From Bryobacterales bacterium (GTDB lineage: Bacteria; Acidobacteriota; Terriglobia; Bryobacterales; Bryobacteraceae), in NCBI GenBank assembly GCA_016789785.1, contig JAEUQE010000063.1:1-38266 (forward strand): 38,266 bases of DNA. Direction: 5' to 3'. The notes beneath the pieces were generated by a model, which did not search any database, had not been told where the DNA came from, and worked only from the letters and a program-made list of their open reading frames with translations. Shown piece after piece: positions 1-7,717 of the stretch. The translations under genes and the position numbers were made by a program. How positions within the stretch are numbered: position 1 is the stretch's first letter; every line of letters starts with the position of its first letter.

Positions 1-569
1 GGACCGTCGCTGCCGAAGCTGCGCTTGTATCCCGATACGGCGCTCGCCATGCACAGCGTCGTGTTGCCGCAGTAATTCGACGTGCCCAGACCAAGCTGCA
101 CCAGTTTGCCAAGCGTGTAGAACTCCTCGGTCAGCAACTGGCCCGTGCTGATCACTCCCACCGCGCCGGGTCCATGCTGGTTCTGAATCCGACGGAACTC
201 CGACGTCATCGTGCGCAGCGCGTGGCTCCAGGTGGCGCGCTCCATCCCGCCCCGCTCCATGGTGCTCCTGCGCCGCATCATCGGATACAACGCCCGGTCC
301 GGCGCCGTCAGCATGTGGTGTTCGGAGAGCCCTTTGGGGCATAACTTGCCGCCACTCACCGGATGCGCGTCCCATCCCTTGATCGCAACCACACGGTTGT
401 CCCGGACGCCGAGTTCCATGCCGCAGCCGACCGAGCAGTACCCGCAAGTCGACTTCACCCACCGGTCCGCGGAGCGATGCGCCGAGGTATGTCCAAGCAC
501 GGCATCATCGGTGTAGGCGTACTGCTCGCGTAGCGTATCGATGCCCAGAAGCCGCTTCCAGTTCTTCAT
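1..569 (-). CDS. Molybdopterin oxidoreductase, probable assimilatory nitrate reductase catalytic subunit (N-terminal part)
   Basis: Only the first 189 codons lie in the window; the gene continues past position 1. The protein opens MKNWKRLLGIDTLREQY. At about residues 43-50 it has the [4Fe-4S] motif CGYCSVGC, with the fourth cysteine in LCPKG near residue 77, the usual N-terminal cluster of bis-MGD enzymes of the NarB/NasC/DMSO reductase superfamily. No twin-arginine signal is visible, so a cytoplasmic enzyme is likely. The ATG overlaps the stop codon of the upstream iron-sulfur/anchor gene in an ATGA (566-569), so translation is coupled. Nitrate as substrate is inferred from the neighbouring cobA, because siroheme is the nitrite reductase cofactor. 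Another oxyanion reductase, such as for thiosulfate or polysulfide, cannot be excluded without the C-terminal half. Confidence 0.8.
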   Translation of the reverse strand, partial: MKNWKRLLGIDTLREQYAYTDDAVLGHTSAHRSADRWVKSTCGYCSVGCGMELGVRDNRVVAIKGWDAHPVSGGKLCPKGLSEHHMLTAPDRALYPMMRRRSTMERGGMERATWSHALRTMTSEFRRIQNQHGPGAVGVISTGQLLTEEFYTLGKLVQLGLGTSNYCGNTTLCMASAVSGYKRSFGSDG

Positions 570-2059
570 GCGGCGCTCCTCTTGGGCGTGAGGAACGTGG
601 ACGCAATCCCCTTCGGCACCACGCTGGTGAAGAACAGATATCGCGCCGCGATCTCGGCCGCCAGCGCGAAAGCCAGCGATGCAAGCGGGCTCCACGCCAG
701 AACAATCAGACTCAGAATGTTCAAAACAATCCCCGCCCGTTGTGTTTTGGCAAGTGAAGTTCGCGCGAGCAGCGCGGACGATCGCAGTTCATGCACACCG
801 GACCCGGCCATGGCGCGGTCGCGCATCAGACTGTTGATCATCTGCGCGCACGTGGCTGCCCCGGCAAGCGCGACCATCCATCCCTGCGAGCTGTCGCCCA
901 GCGCCAACAACACCCGCGGCCCGAGTACGGCGCCCGTCAACTGAAAGGCTGTCATCGAGTATGCGAGATTCCAGGCAGGCCGCGCGGGCACCATATAGAT
1001 GCGCGCCGAGCACATCACCGCGCCCAAGCCTGCAATCACGGCCGCCAGACCAAACCACTCGCGCCCGGCCATCTGCAGAAAGATCGCAGCCGTGTACGCT
1101 GTTGCAGCTCCCGCAAACACCGAGAGTCCGAGAATCTCGCGGCTCAGCCAGGAGCGTTTCCAGTTGCGCATTGCGCGCCATGCGAAAGCCGGCCGGCCCA
1201 GGTGCAGCGGAGCCGACGCGAGCGCGATCACTCCAACCGCCAGCGGCACGATGCCCGCCAGCGCCGCCACCGGTGCGCCTACCACGTCCATCAGCCAAAG
1301 CGCGGCGAATGCGCCAATCGACAGTTGGGTGAACACCAGCAGAAACACCAGTGGCCAATGCGGATCCTCAGGCTGCACGCGGAGTGTGTCCACGCGAGCC
1401 AACCCGTCAACCGCCTTGGCCGGCATCGTGATGCGCGTCGTCGAAAAGCTGTCTTCCGCGGACGGCATCCCCGGCGCGTCAGCCGAAGCATGTTCCTTGC
1501 GCCACGCGGCCTGATTCACAATCTCCACGGTGATCGCGGTCTCGGGGCACGCATCCACGCAGGCGGGCGCGAGATCCTGATTGAGCCGCGAATGGCATAG
1601 ATCGCACTTGCCCACCACGCCGCGCTCCGCATTGAATTGCGGAACTCCGTAAGAACAGTTCCACGTGCAGTACTGGCAGCCAATGCAGACGTCGGGATCA
1701 TGGTCCACAACGCCGGTGACCGGATCCTTCGTATACGCTTCCACCGGGCAGCCACTCATGCAGGAAGGCTCCAGGCAATGGTTGCACCCCATGGAAAGGT
1801 GCCATCGCTGGGCTATGGGAAACACTCCGCCTTCCACCTCGCCCACGCGCCGCCAATTGATGTCCGCGGGGTTGCCATTCTGCTCATTGCAGGCGACCAT
1901 ACAGCACTTGCAGCCGATACACTTCGACATATCGAAGTGAAAGCGGTACTGCTCTCCCGGCGCTGGCTTCGATGCCGGAATCAGGCCGCTCCGGTCCTTC
2001 ACCAGCAGCGTGAACGCGTGTTGACCAGCCTGTTCGAGAAGTGGGAGTTCAACCTGCAA
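566..2059 (-). CDS. Fused four-cluster ferredoxin and DmsC-like membrane anchor
   Basis: This 497-residue protein joins two normally separate subunits. Residues 47-171 hold sixteen cysteines in four ferredoxin groups (C47/50/53/57, C92/95/100/104, C125/128/131/135, C152/155/167/171), the pattern of DmsB/NrfC electron-transfer subunits. From about residue 236 to the end there are seven or eight hydrophobic segments, matching the DmsC-type quinol-oxidising anchor. It should carry electrons from the quinol pool to the molybdoenzyme encoded next. The start is TTG at 2059, which lies inside the end of cobA (11-bp overlap). GGAGG six bases upstream supports it. There is no signal peptide, so the clusters probably face the cytoplasm. 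Homologues are often annotated simply as 4Fe-4S ferredoxin. Confidence 0.85.
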   Translation of the reverse strand: MQVELPLLEQAGQHAFTLLVKDRSGLIPASKPAPGEQYRFHFDMSKCIGCKCCMVACNEQNGNPADINWRRVGEVEGGVFPIAQRWHLSMGCNHCLEPSCMSGCPVEAYTKDPVTGVVDHDPDVCIGCQYCTWNCSYGVPQFNAERGVVGKCDLCHSRLNQDLAPACVDACPETAITVEIVNQAAWRKEHASADAPGMPSAEDSFSTTRITMPAKAVDGLARVDTLRVQPEDPHWPLVFLLVFTQLSIGAFAALWLMDVVGAPVAALAGIVPLAVGVIALASAPLHLGRPAFAWRAMRNWKRSWLSREILGLSVFAGAATAYTAAIFLQMAGREWFGLAAVIAGLGAVMCSARIYMVPARPAWNLAYSMTAFQLTGAVLGPRVLLALGDSSQGWMVALAGAATCAQMINSLMRDRAMAGSGVHELRSSALLARTSLAKTQRAGIVLNILSLIVLAWSPLASLAFALAAEIAARYLFFTSVVPKGIASTFLTPKRSAA

Positions 2060-2792
2060 GGCAGGCCTCCCGGAGGTGTTGTTGAAGCTGCTCGCGCATG
2101 CGGACCACTTCCCCGATCACGAACACAGCCGGCGCGTCCACCTGCACGGCTCCGCGCGCGACTTCCTCAAGCGTCGACACAATCACTCGCTCGCGGCGCG
2201 TGGACCCGCGCTCAATGAATGCCACCGGCTGCGTGGCCGGCCGTCCCAGATCAATCAGCGTCGTGGCGATAATGTCGCGGAATTCGATCCCCATCAAAAT
2301 GACCAGCGTGTCGATGTCGCGGTAGCGCGCCCAGTCGGGCGATTGGAGGTGTTGGCGATGTCCGGCCACCACCGCAAACGAACCAGCCACGCCGCGGCAG
2401 GTCAGTGGAATCCCCGCAAGCGCCGGCACCGCGATCGCGGAACTCACGCCAGGCACCACTTCACAGTCGATGCCCTGTTCGGTGAGGTATCGCCATTCCT
2501 CCGCGCCGCGGCCGAACACCATCGGATCGCCACCCTTCAGCCGCACCACAATTGCACCGGGCTTGGCGTGGCGCACCATCAGGCTGTGGATCTCCTGTTG
2601 GATTTCCTCCTGCTGGCCGAAGTGCTTTCCCGCGTATAGGAGGAGAGCGTTGGGATTGGCGCATTCCAGAATTTCATCGCTCACCAGGCGGTCGTAGATG
2701 ACCACCGTGGCTTGCTCCAACAGGCGCAACGCTTTGCGCGTGAGTAAGTCGGCGCTGCCGGGGCCCGCGCCCACAAGATACACCTTTCCCAT
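2049..2792 (-). CDS. cobA: Uroporphyrinogen-III C-methyltransferase (SUMT)
   Basis: The 247-residue protein has the full signature of the tetrapyrrole methylase family: VGAGPGSADLLTRKA at the N-terminus, the VRLKGGDPMVFGRG motif near residues 83-96, and VPGVSSAIAVPALAGIPLT following it. It transfers two methyl groups from S-adenosylmethionine to uroporphyrinogen III, giving precorrin-2 for siroheme or cobalamin. The length is that of a stand-alone CobA/NirE enzyme; there is no CysG dehydrogenase/chelatase part. ATG at 2792 is preceded by GGGAGA. Being the first gene of an operon with a molybdoenzyme and its electron carrier, it probably supplies siroheme for nitrite reduction. Confidence 0.95.
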   Translation of the reverse strand: MGKVYLVGAGPGSADLLTRKALRLLEQATVVIYDRLVSDEILECANPNALLLYAGKHFGQQEEIQQEIHSLMVRHAKPGAIVVRLKGGDPMVFGRGAEEWRYLTEQGIDCEVVPGVSSAIAVPALAGIPLTCRGVAGSFAVVAGHRQHLQSPDWARYRDIDTLVILMGIEFRDIIATTLIDLGRPATQPVAFIERGSTRRERVIVSTLEEVARGAVQVDAPAVFVIGEVVRMREQLQQHLREACLAG

Positions 2793-2816
2793 AAGTCTCC
2801 CGATCAGGAATAATTC

Positions 2817-2840
2817 GTAACCCAGTAACCCAGTAACTGA
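2817..2840. repeat. Three tandem octamers GTAACCCA/GTAACCCA/GTAACTGA
   Basis: Two exact GTAACCCA copies are followed by a third differing in its last three bases. They lie 25-48 bp upstream of the cobA start, near where promoter elements would be. They may be regulator half-sites or chance short repeats. Confidence 0.5.
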
Positions 2841-2870
2841 CTCACCAACTACGGCCGGCAGACCACCCCG

Positions 2871-2894
2871 CCGGCTCGGCGGAAAGCCGACCGG
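2871..2894. other. Hairpin upstream of cobA
   Basis: CCGG, a bulged C, then TCGGC, a GGAAA loop, GCCGA and CCGG form a nine-pair stem with one bulge. It is 79-102 bp upstream of cobA and has no T run, so an intrinsic terminator is unlikely. It could fold in a long 5' leader or be a protein site. Confidence 0.4.
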
Positions 2895-3546
2895 TGAGGC
2901 GCACGCACGGCGCCGGTTCCGTGAATCACAAACTCAAAATGGGATAAACGGCAAACGCAGCCGGTGCTTCAGATCAGTTGAGGTGAGTGCCGTTCGAGAC
3001 GTGGGATTGGCTCTACCTGAATGGTAGGAAAGGAGGGACACGGGCTCCTGTCCTCAGATCACCGATCGGAAACCCGTTCGTTTGCCGAGGTGAAGCTCGC
3101 AAAACGAGTATGCGGCAACTCGCGGCCTTGGGTCAAGATAGGAACCCACAAATAATTTCTATCGGGTTTATGGCGGATCGATTCTGACCTTGGCCAAGGC
3201 CCGCAAGAGCCATTGCGCGGGCGGCGCAGGTTCTTCGAGTGGCCCTCTCAACGTAGTGTTCCGGGATTCTACTGGAGTGAAGGGGATAGCGGTATTGTGA
3301 GAATCCGGCAATTCAGGATACAGAGCTATTCCGGCGATTCCTGGAATCGAAGCTCCGCGGTATGTAGCCGAAGGTACCTGAAGTTGGAGCAGCGTGAGGT
3401 TCATGTGCGTTTGGCGCATGAGCAGATGGCGCATGAGCGGTGTCCGGAACGCGGGGCGCCATCTCGCAGTTGCTGGAGTAATCGCCGGCACTCGTAGTTC
3501 TTCAATCCACCCCCCCGGGAGCCGCCAGTGGAGCGGTTCGCGCAAG

Positions 3547-5658
3547 CTATTTCTTAGGCTTGACGGGTTTCGTGTTGCGTTTCTCTCTGCTGATCTTGGA
3601 CCGAAGGGCAGGCGAGAGTTTCTCGATGTCGATGTATGTTTCCGTGATATCGATGGACCCTGGTAGCGCTTCGAATCCCTGCGGAAGAGAAATCAGTGGA
3701 TTGTTGGTGATGCGTAACTGGTGGTAAATCGGCACGCCGCCGAATGATTCCGGCAGGGTGCGAATGCGGTTATGGGAGAAATCGCAGACGCGGAGCCTCT
3801 TCAACTTACCGATGCTGTCCGGCAGGACTTCGATCGCGTTCCCGGCAAGATTGAGATGCGCCAGCATTGTGAGGTTACCAATGGCTTCGGGGACTTCGGT
3901 GAGGCGATTCTGCGAGGCCTGGAACTTGCGCATTTGCGTCATGGTGAAGATCTCCGCCGGGAGGCGAGTGAGATAGTTACCCGTGAGATAGATCCCCTGG
4001 AGGCCTTTCATCTGTGCGATCCCCGGCGGCACTTCTTCCAGCCGATTGTAGTAGAGGTAGATCCAGGCCACGTTTTGCAGCGTGAACAGCTCATCGGGGA
4101 GTTCACGAATCTCGTTCTGATTGAAGAAGAGATGCAGATTGTCCACTTCGGCGATGGGCATCACCTTGCCATCGACATTGAGGCGCAGTTTGCTGATGCC
4201 TTCGAGGCTGGTGAGCCCTTTGTTGGATAGCCGCAGGAGTTTGTCACCAGGGCTGAACGTGTTCGATTGATCGCCAGGGATGGGTGGAGACTGGATGCCT
4301 GCCTTCACGGTGTAAGTGGGGAAGACACCATCGGGGGAGAGAGTGGCGAACGTAACGCCGGCGGACCGCTTGCCCTTCTTTTCTCCGGTCTTCCCAACCG
4401 GCACGATGCGCGTGACGAAGAGTTGGCGGGTGTGCCCGGCATCATTTGCGATGGCGGGGAAGAGAAAGCCGTCGTTGGTACGATTCCAGCAAGGGGAACC
4501 GTCGACGCGAAGGTCGCCATCTTCGAGACCGGGAGACGGGAAGCCGCGAGTACGGGCAGTGGCTCCGTCGCCAAGGCGCAGGGCGGTGTAGATGTTCCCT
4601 TCCTTGCCGCGGGAGCCATTCACGATCCAGCGGTAGTCCGGGGAAAGAGCGGTATCGCCACTGGCCTTGGGGAATGTCGTCTTGTTTCCGATGGCGCCCA
4701 CGAGTTTCTTCTGGTCGACGTCGTAGATCACCATCTGTTCATCAATGGCGCCGATGATGCGGCTGCCCTGTTCCCATTCGGGGTGCCCGCCAATGAACGT
4801 CGTGTGCGCCGTGAGCCCGGTGCCGTCGACACGGATGGAACAGGGCACGTTGACGGTTTTCCCGCTGGTGAGGTAGTCGCCACGGACATAGAACCAGATG
4901 CGGTTGTCTTCGCGATTCCACAAAGTGTGATTGACGAAGAGTTCCAGTCCTCTCGCCTTGGGCACCAGCGGCTCAACCACTGCGAGCATCTGTTTGTAGG
5001 AGACCAACAGCTTCTTCTTGCCAGTTGCGACTTCGACCAGGAAGATGCCGTCGTTGTCCGGCGCCGTGACGCCGGCAGTCCAGTCGAAGGATTCCGGATA
5101 GCCGGTGACGGGGCGCAAGCGCGCCAGCCTTCCATAGTTCAAGCCGAGAAACCAGCCGCCGTTCTGGGCGACGCCGCTGTTTCCGAAGGGAGTGTCCTCG
5201 TAGCGGAATTCGCGCACGCGGCGTTTCTTTTCGATGTCGTACAGCACGGCGAAGACCTGGTTGGTCCGGGGATCGCGATCGTTGAAAAACAACTGCGTAT
5301 CCGGGGCTTTCGGGTTCCAGTAGAACATGGTGCCCTGCTGGAAGTTCCAGGCTCGGGACTGGTCGATTACGGTAATCGCGTTGTTGCGCTGCGTGTCGAT
5401 GAGGATGACGTTGGCCGCATCCTTGGCCGTGGGCATGCGGTCCTGGAACGTGGTTTCGAGGGCCACGATGTAGCGCCCGTTGCCATTCCAGGGAATATTC
5501 TTGGCATGCCCGATATAGCCGAAGAAGTGGTGTTTCGGGCCTGAGGTGATCTGCTCCACCTTCAGTTCGAAATCAGCGGCCGGGGCGGCGGCCGGCAAAG
5601 AAACGGCAGTGGCAAGCAGGGAGCCAATCAGAAGGAATCTGTTTGGACAGGCAGCCAT
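3547..5658 (-). CDS. Secreted protein with N-terminal propeller-like region and C-terminal leucine-rich repeats
   Basis: I take the ATG at 5658 (703 residues, MAACPNRFLLIG), because GGAGGGG lies six bases upstream and the ATG overlaps the stop of the preceding gene as TGATG. A TTG 15 bases earlier is possible. A signal peptide ends near AAAPAA. Residues ~30-480 look like a TolB/PD40-type beta-propeller, with phrases such as DNDGIFLVEVATGKKKLLVS. From about residue 500 there are seven or so 23-residue leucine-rich repeats of the LPxxIxxLxxLxxLxLxxN type (for example LPDSIGKLKRLRVCDFSHN). The tail is basic (KPVKPKK). It is the last gene of the receptor operon. A role in binding glycan or protein outside the inner membrane is inferred; no catalytic motif was recognised. 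Confidence 0.75.
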   Translation of the reverse strand: MAACPNRFLLIGSLLATAVSLPAAAPAADFELKVEQITSGPKHHFFGYIGHAKNIPWNGNGRYIVALETTFQDRMPTAKDAANVILIDTQRNNAITVIDQSRAWNFQQGTMFYWNPKAPDTQLFFNDRDPRTNQVFAVLYDIEKKRRVREFRYEDTPFGNSGVAQNGGWFLGLNYGRLARLRPVTGYPESFDWTAGVTAPDNDGIFLVEVATGKKKLLVSYKQMLAVVEPLVPKARGLELFVNHTLWNREDNRIWFYVRGDYLTSGKTVNVPCSIRVDGTGLTAHTTFIGGHPEWEQGSRIIGAIDEQMVIYDVDQKKLVGAIGNKTTFPKASGDTALSPDYRWIVNGSRGKEGNIYTALRLGDGATARTRGFPSPGLEDGDLRVDGSPCWNRTNDGFLFPAIANDAGHTRQLFVTRIVPVGKTGEKKGKRSAGVTFATLSPDGVFPTYTVKAGIQSPPIPGDQSNTFSPGDKLLRLSNKGLTSLEGISKLRLNVDGKVMPIAEVDNLHLFFNQNEIRELPDELFTLQNVAWIYLYYNRLEEVPPGIAQMKGLQGIYLTGNYLTRLPAEIFTMTQMRKFQASQNRLTEVPEAIGNLTMLAHLNLAGNAIEVLPDSIGKLKRLRVCDFSHNRIRTLPESFGGVPIYHQLRITNNPLISLPQGFEALPGSIDITETYIDIEKLSPALRSKISREKRNTKPVKPKK

Positions 5659-7697
5659 CAGTTTCCCCTCCAATCTTTCCAGTTGGGAACGGATTCGACG
5701 CTCCGGTAGTTCGATTCATTGTAGTGAGGGTTGCGGATGGGCGCGTAGATCTTGTTGCCGGTGAAGGGACGGTCCTGCGTGTAGATCCAGACGCTGTTGG
5801 GATCCCAGACAATCAGTTCGTCGCGCGGATCGCCGGTAACATCGAGAACGTTGAAGGCCATCTCGGGGTGGCCATCCTGGGGCAGGAGGACCACGCGGCG
5901 CAGATGGCCGTCGACCAATCCGCCTTCCTTGGCACTGGCGGTGAGCATGGCGAACTCGGTGCCGTCGCCGCGCCAGTTGACCGGAAGCAAGGGGCTGCCG
6001 CTGTGGATGGGCTCCTCCTGAGCGAGGATGTTCCCGTTGGCATCGAGTTCGGTGATGATGCCGGTGGTCCGCCAGAAGTTGACGACCAGCAGTTGAAGGC
6101 CGGGCAGATCGGGCCTGTACTTCCCGAACGTCATGCTCTGGGCGTGGCCAAGACGGATGTGCTTGAGGATGGCGCCTTTGAGATCGAAAATCGCAAGGCC
6201 ATCGTCGCTTGCGGCCGCGTAGGCGAGCATCGGGGCCTTGGCATCGCCCGTGTAGTTGCCGATCATGACCGCATCGGCGTGCTCTTCGATCTCCTTGTCA
6301 CGGGTCCAGAGCATTTTTCCGCCGGGGGTCCAGAGCGAATAGCCGACCATCAGTTCTTCCTTGCCGTCGCCGTCAATGTCCTTCGAAAACGGAAAGTGGC
6401 CGGTGGTTGTCTTGCCTTTCCAAAGTAATTGCAGGTCGTTGTTGTAGACCCAGAAGTTGGCATAGCGGTCCTTGATCAGGATTTCATGCCTGCCCTTCTT
6501 GCCGCTGACGTTGGCGAAAAAAATGGAATCGCCGACTTCATACTCATAGGCGCGGATTTTGTTGGTTGGCGCCGCCTCGGGCATTGAGGCCGATTGCTTC
6601 AGCTTTCCAGTCTTTCCATCGAGCACCTGGATCTTGAAGTCCTTGACCATGATGACTTCATTCTTTCCGTCGCCATCCACATCCTGAATCTGGAACGGAG
6701 TGTCGTGTGCGAGAACGTCGTTGTAGGGGTCGGGTCTGCCGATCTGCCATAGGACTTTGCCGTCGAAGTTCACCGCGGTCAGGCAACTGATGGAGGCGAA
6801 GGCATTCCGGTACGCCTTGCGGATGTTCTGCGCGATGAGCATGTCGATTCTGCCGTCGCCGTCGAGGTCGCCGAAGCGTGCGTTGCGGGCAGCACCGTAG
6901 TTTGTTGTGTCGAATTTCTTCCACAGCTTCGGTTTCGGATTGGCGTCACGCAGGCTCTTCAGTTCCGCTTCCCGCTTGTTGATGCGTTCCTGAATCTGCC
7001 GGGCAACGGCGTCGGAGGCGGTCACCCGGACGTCGGTGAAGCGCGTGGGGATGTGCGAGGAGATCCCGATCTTGCCTTTGAGAATTTCTGAATCCGAGAC
7101 CTCGATCACCAGCTTGCCGTCGATGTAACAGCGGATCTTCGGCCCATCGGTTTCCACTTTCATCGTGTAGTAGCGCTTCGTCTCATAGGGGAACGGAGCG
7201 GTTCCCAATTCTTTCCAGTTGGCCACCTTGAAGGCTTTGTCGATGGGCAAGTGGAGGCGGAGGACGGCTTTCTTGCCGTCTTCAAGTGCAAAGAGGTAGT
7301 GATGGCGGTTGGTGTGATAGCGAAAGACGATACCGCCCATGTCCTTGAGCAACAGCGGGCGCACTTTGACTTCGAGGGTGTAGTCAGACCACTCGGGGTC
7401 GCCGGCAATCAGGACGGGCGTGTAGAATTCGCCGTCATCGTGGATGGTGTGCTGTTCGACGTAGGTTTTTCCATCTTCGTCGCCGCCCGTCCAGACGTCC
7501 ATGTGGACCAGCGCATTGGCCCAGGGATCGATGGGGACTCCGCGGTGCGGCAGGTAGTGATACTCGCTGATGGCATTGGTCAACTGCTTCACCGGTTCAG
7601 AGAAGATCCGGTTGGGAAGGCGGGAAAAATCGTCTTTGAACAGTTCGGCCGCAGGGACGGAACCCGCGAGGAACAGAGATAAGAATAGCAATCGCAT
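5658..7697 (-). CDS. Secreted DUF1080/LamG-like plus FG-GAP protein, possibly rhamnogalacturonan-lyase-like
   Basis: The 679-residue protein starts with a signal peptide (MRLLFLSLFLAGSVPAAE). Residues ~60-230 resemble the concanavalin-like DUF1080/3-keto-disaccharide hydrolase fold (PEWSDYTLEVKVRP, IRCYIDGKLVIEV, KGKIGISSH). A short charged helix follows (~232-255). The remainder is a propeller with calcium-loop repeats (GDLDGDGRIDML, QDVDGDGKNEVIM, KDIDGDGKEELMVG). The C-terminus (DPRDELIVWD, then YTQDRPFTG and NPHYNESNYRS) recalls family 11 polysaccharide lyases, but I could not assign catalytic residues, so activity is unproven. It sits 20 bp after the receptor gene and overlaps the LRR gene by one base (TGATG). 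It is probably an extracytoplasmic glycan-binding or glycan-cleaving partner of the receptor. Confidence 0.7.
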   Translation of the reverse strand: MRLLFLSLFLAGSVPAAELFKDDFSRLPNRIFSEPVKQLTNAISEYHYLPHRGVPIDPWANALVHMDVWTGGDEDGKTYVEQHTIHDDGEFYTPVLIAGDPEWSDYTLEVKVRPLLLKDMGGIVFRYHTNRHHYLFALEDGKKAVLRLHLPIDKAFKVANWKELGTAPFPYETKRYYTMKVETDGPKIRCYIDGKLVIEVSDSEILKGKIGISSHIPTRFTDVRVTASDAVARQIQERINKREAELKSLRDANPKPKLWKKFDTTNYGAARNARFGDLDGDGRIDMLIAQNIRKAYRNAFASISCLTAVNFDGKVLWQIGRPDPYNDVLAHDTPFQIQDVDGDGKNEVIMVKDFKIQVLDGKTGKLKQSASMPEAAPTNKIRAYEYEVGDSIFFANVSGKKGRHEILIKDRYANFWVYNNDLQLLWKGKTTTGHFPFSKDIDGDGKEELMVGYSLWTPGGKMLWTRDKEIEEHADAVMIGNYTGDAKAPMLAYAAASDDGLAIFDLKGAILKHIRLGHAQSMTFGKYRPDLPGLQLLVVNFWRTTGIITELDANGNILAQEEPIHSGSPLLPVNWRGDGTEFAMLTASAKEGGLVDGHLRRVVLLPQDGHPEMAFNVLDVTGDPRDELIVWDPNSVWIYTQDRPFTGNKIYAPIRNPHYNESNYRSVESVPNWKDWRGN

Positions 7698-7717
7698 AAA
7701 TCGGTCTCCCGGACAAA

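Larger units (their letters stand above)
2793..3546. other. Gene-poor interval upstream of cobA
   Basis: I see no convincing gene in these 754 bases. Short open frames exist on both strands, but none shows a recognisable domain, ribosome site or protein-like composition. The part next to cobA presumably holds the promoter of the minus-strand operon. It contains three tandem octamers and a hairpin, listed separately. The part next to 3546 lies downstream of the LRR gene and shows no clear terminator. Confidence 0.6.

Noticed and set aside
2871..2894. ANTAR-type antitermination hairpin or cobalamin riboswitch upstream of cobA
   Set aside because: ANTAR targets need two hexaloops with conserved A and G; here there is a single five-base loop. 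None of the conserved cobalamin riboswitch core was found.
3168..3545. A 125-codon minus-strand frame just downstream of the LRR gene
   Set aside because: No Shine-Dalgarno sequence, proline- and arginine-rich composition, no motif; likely chance.
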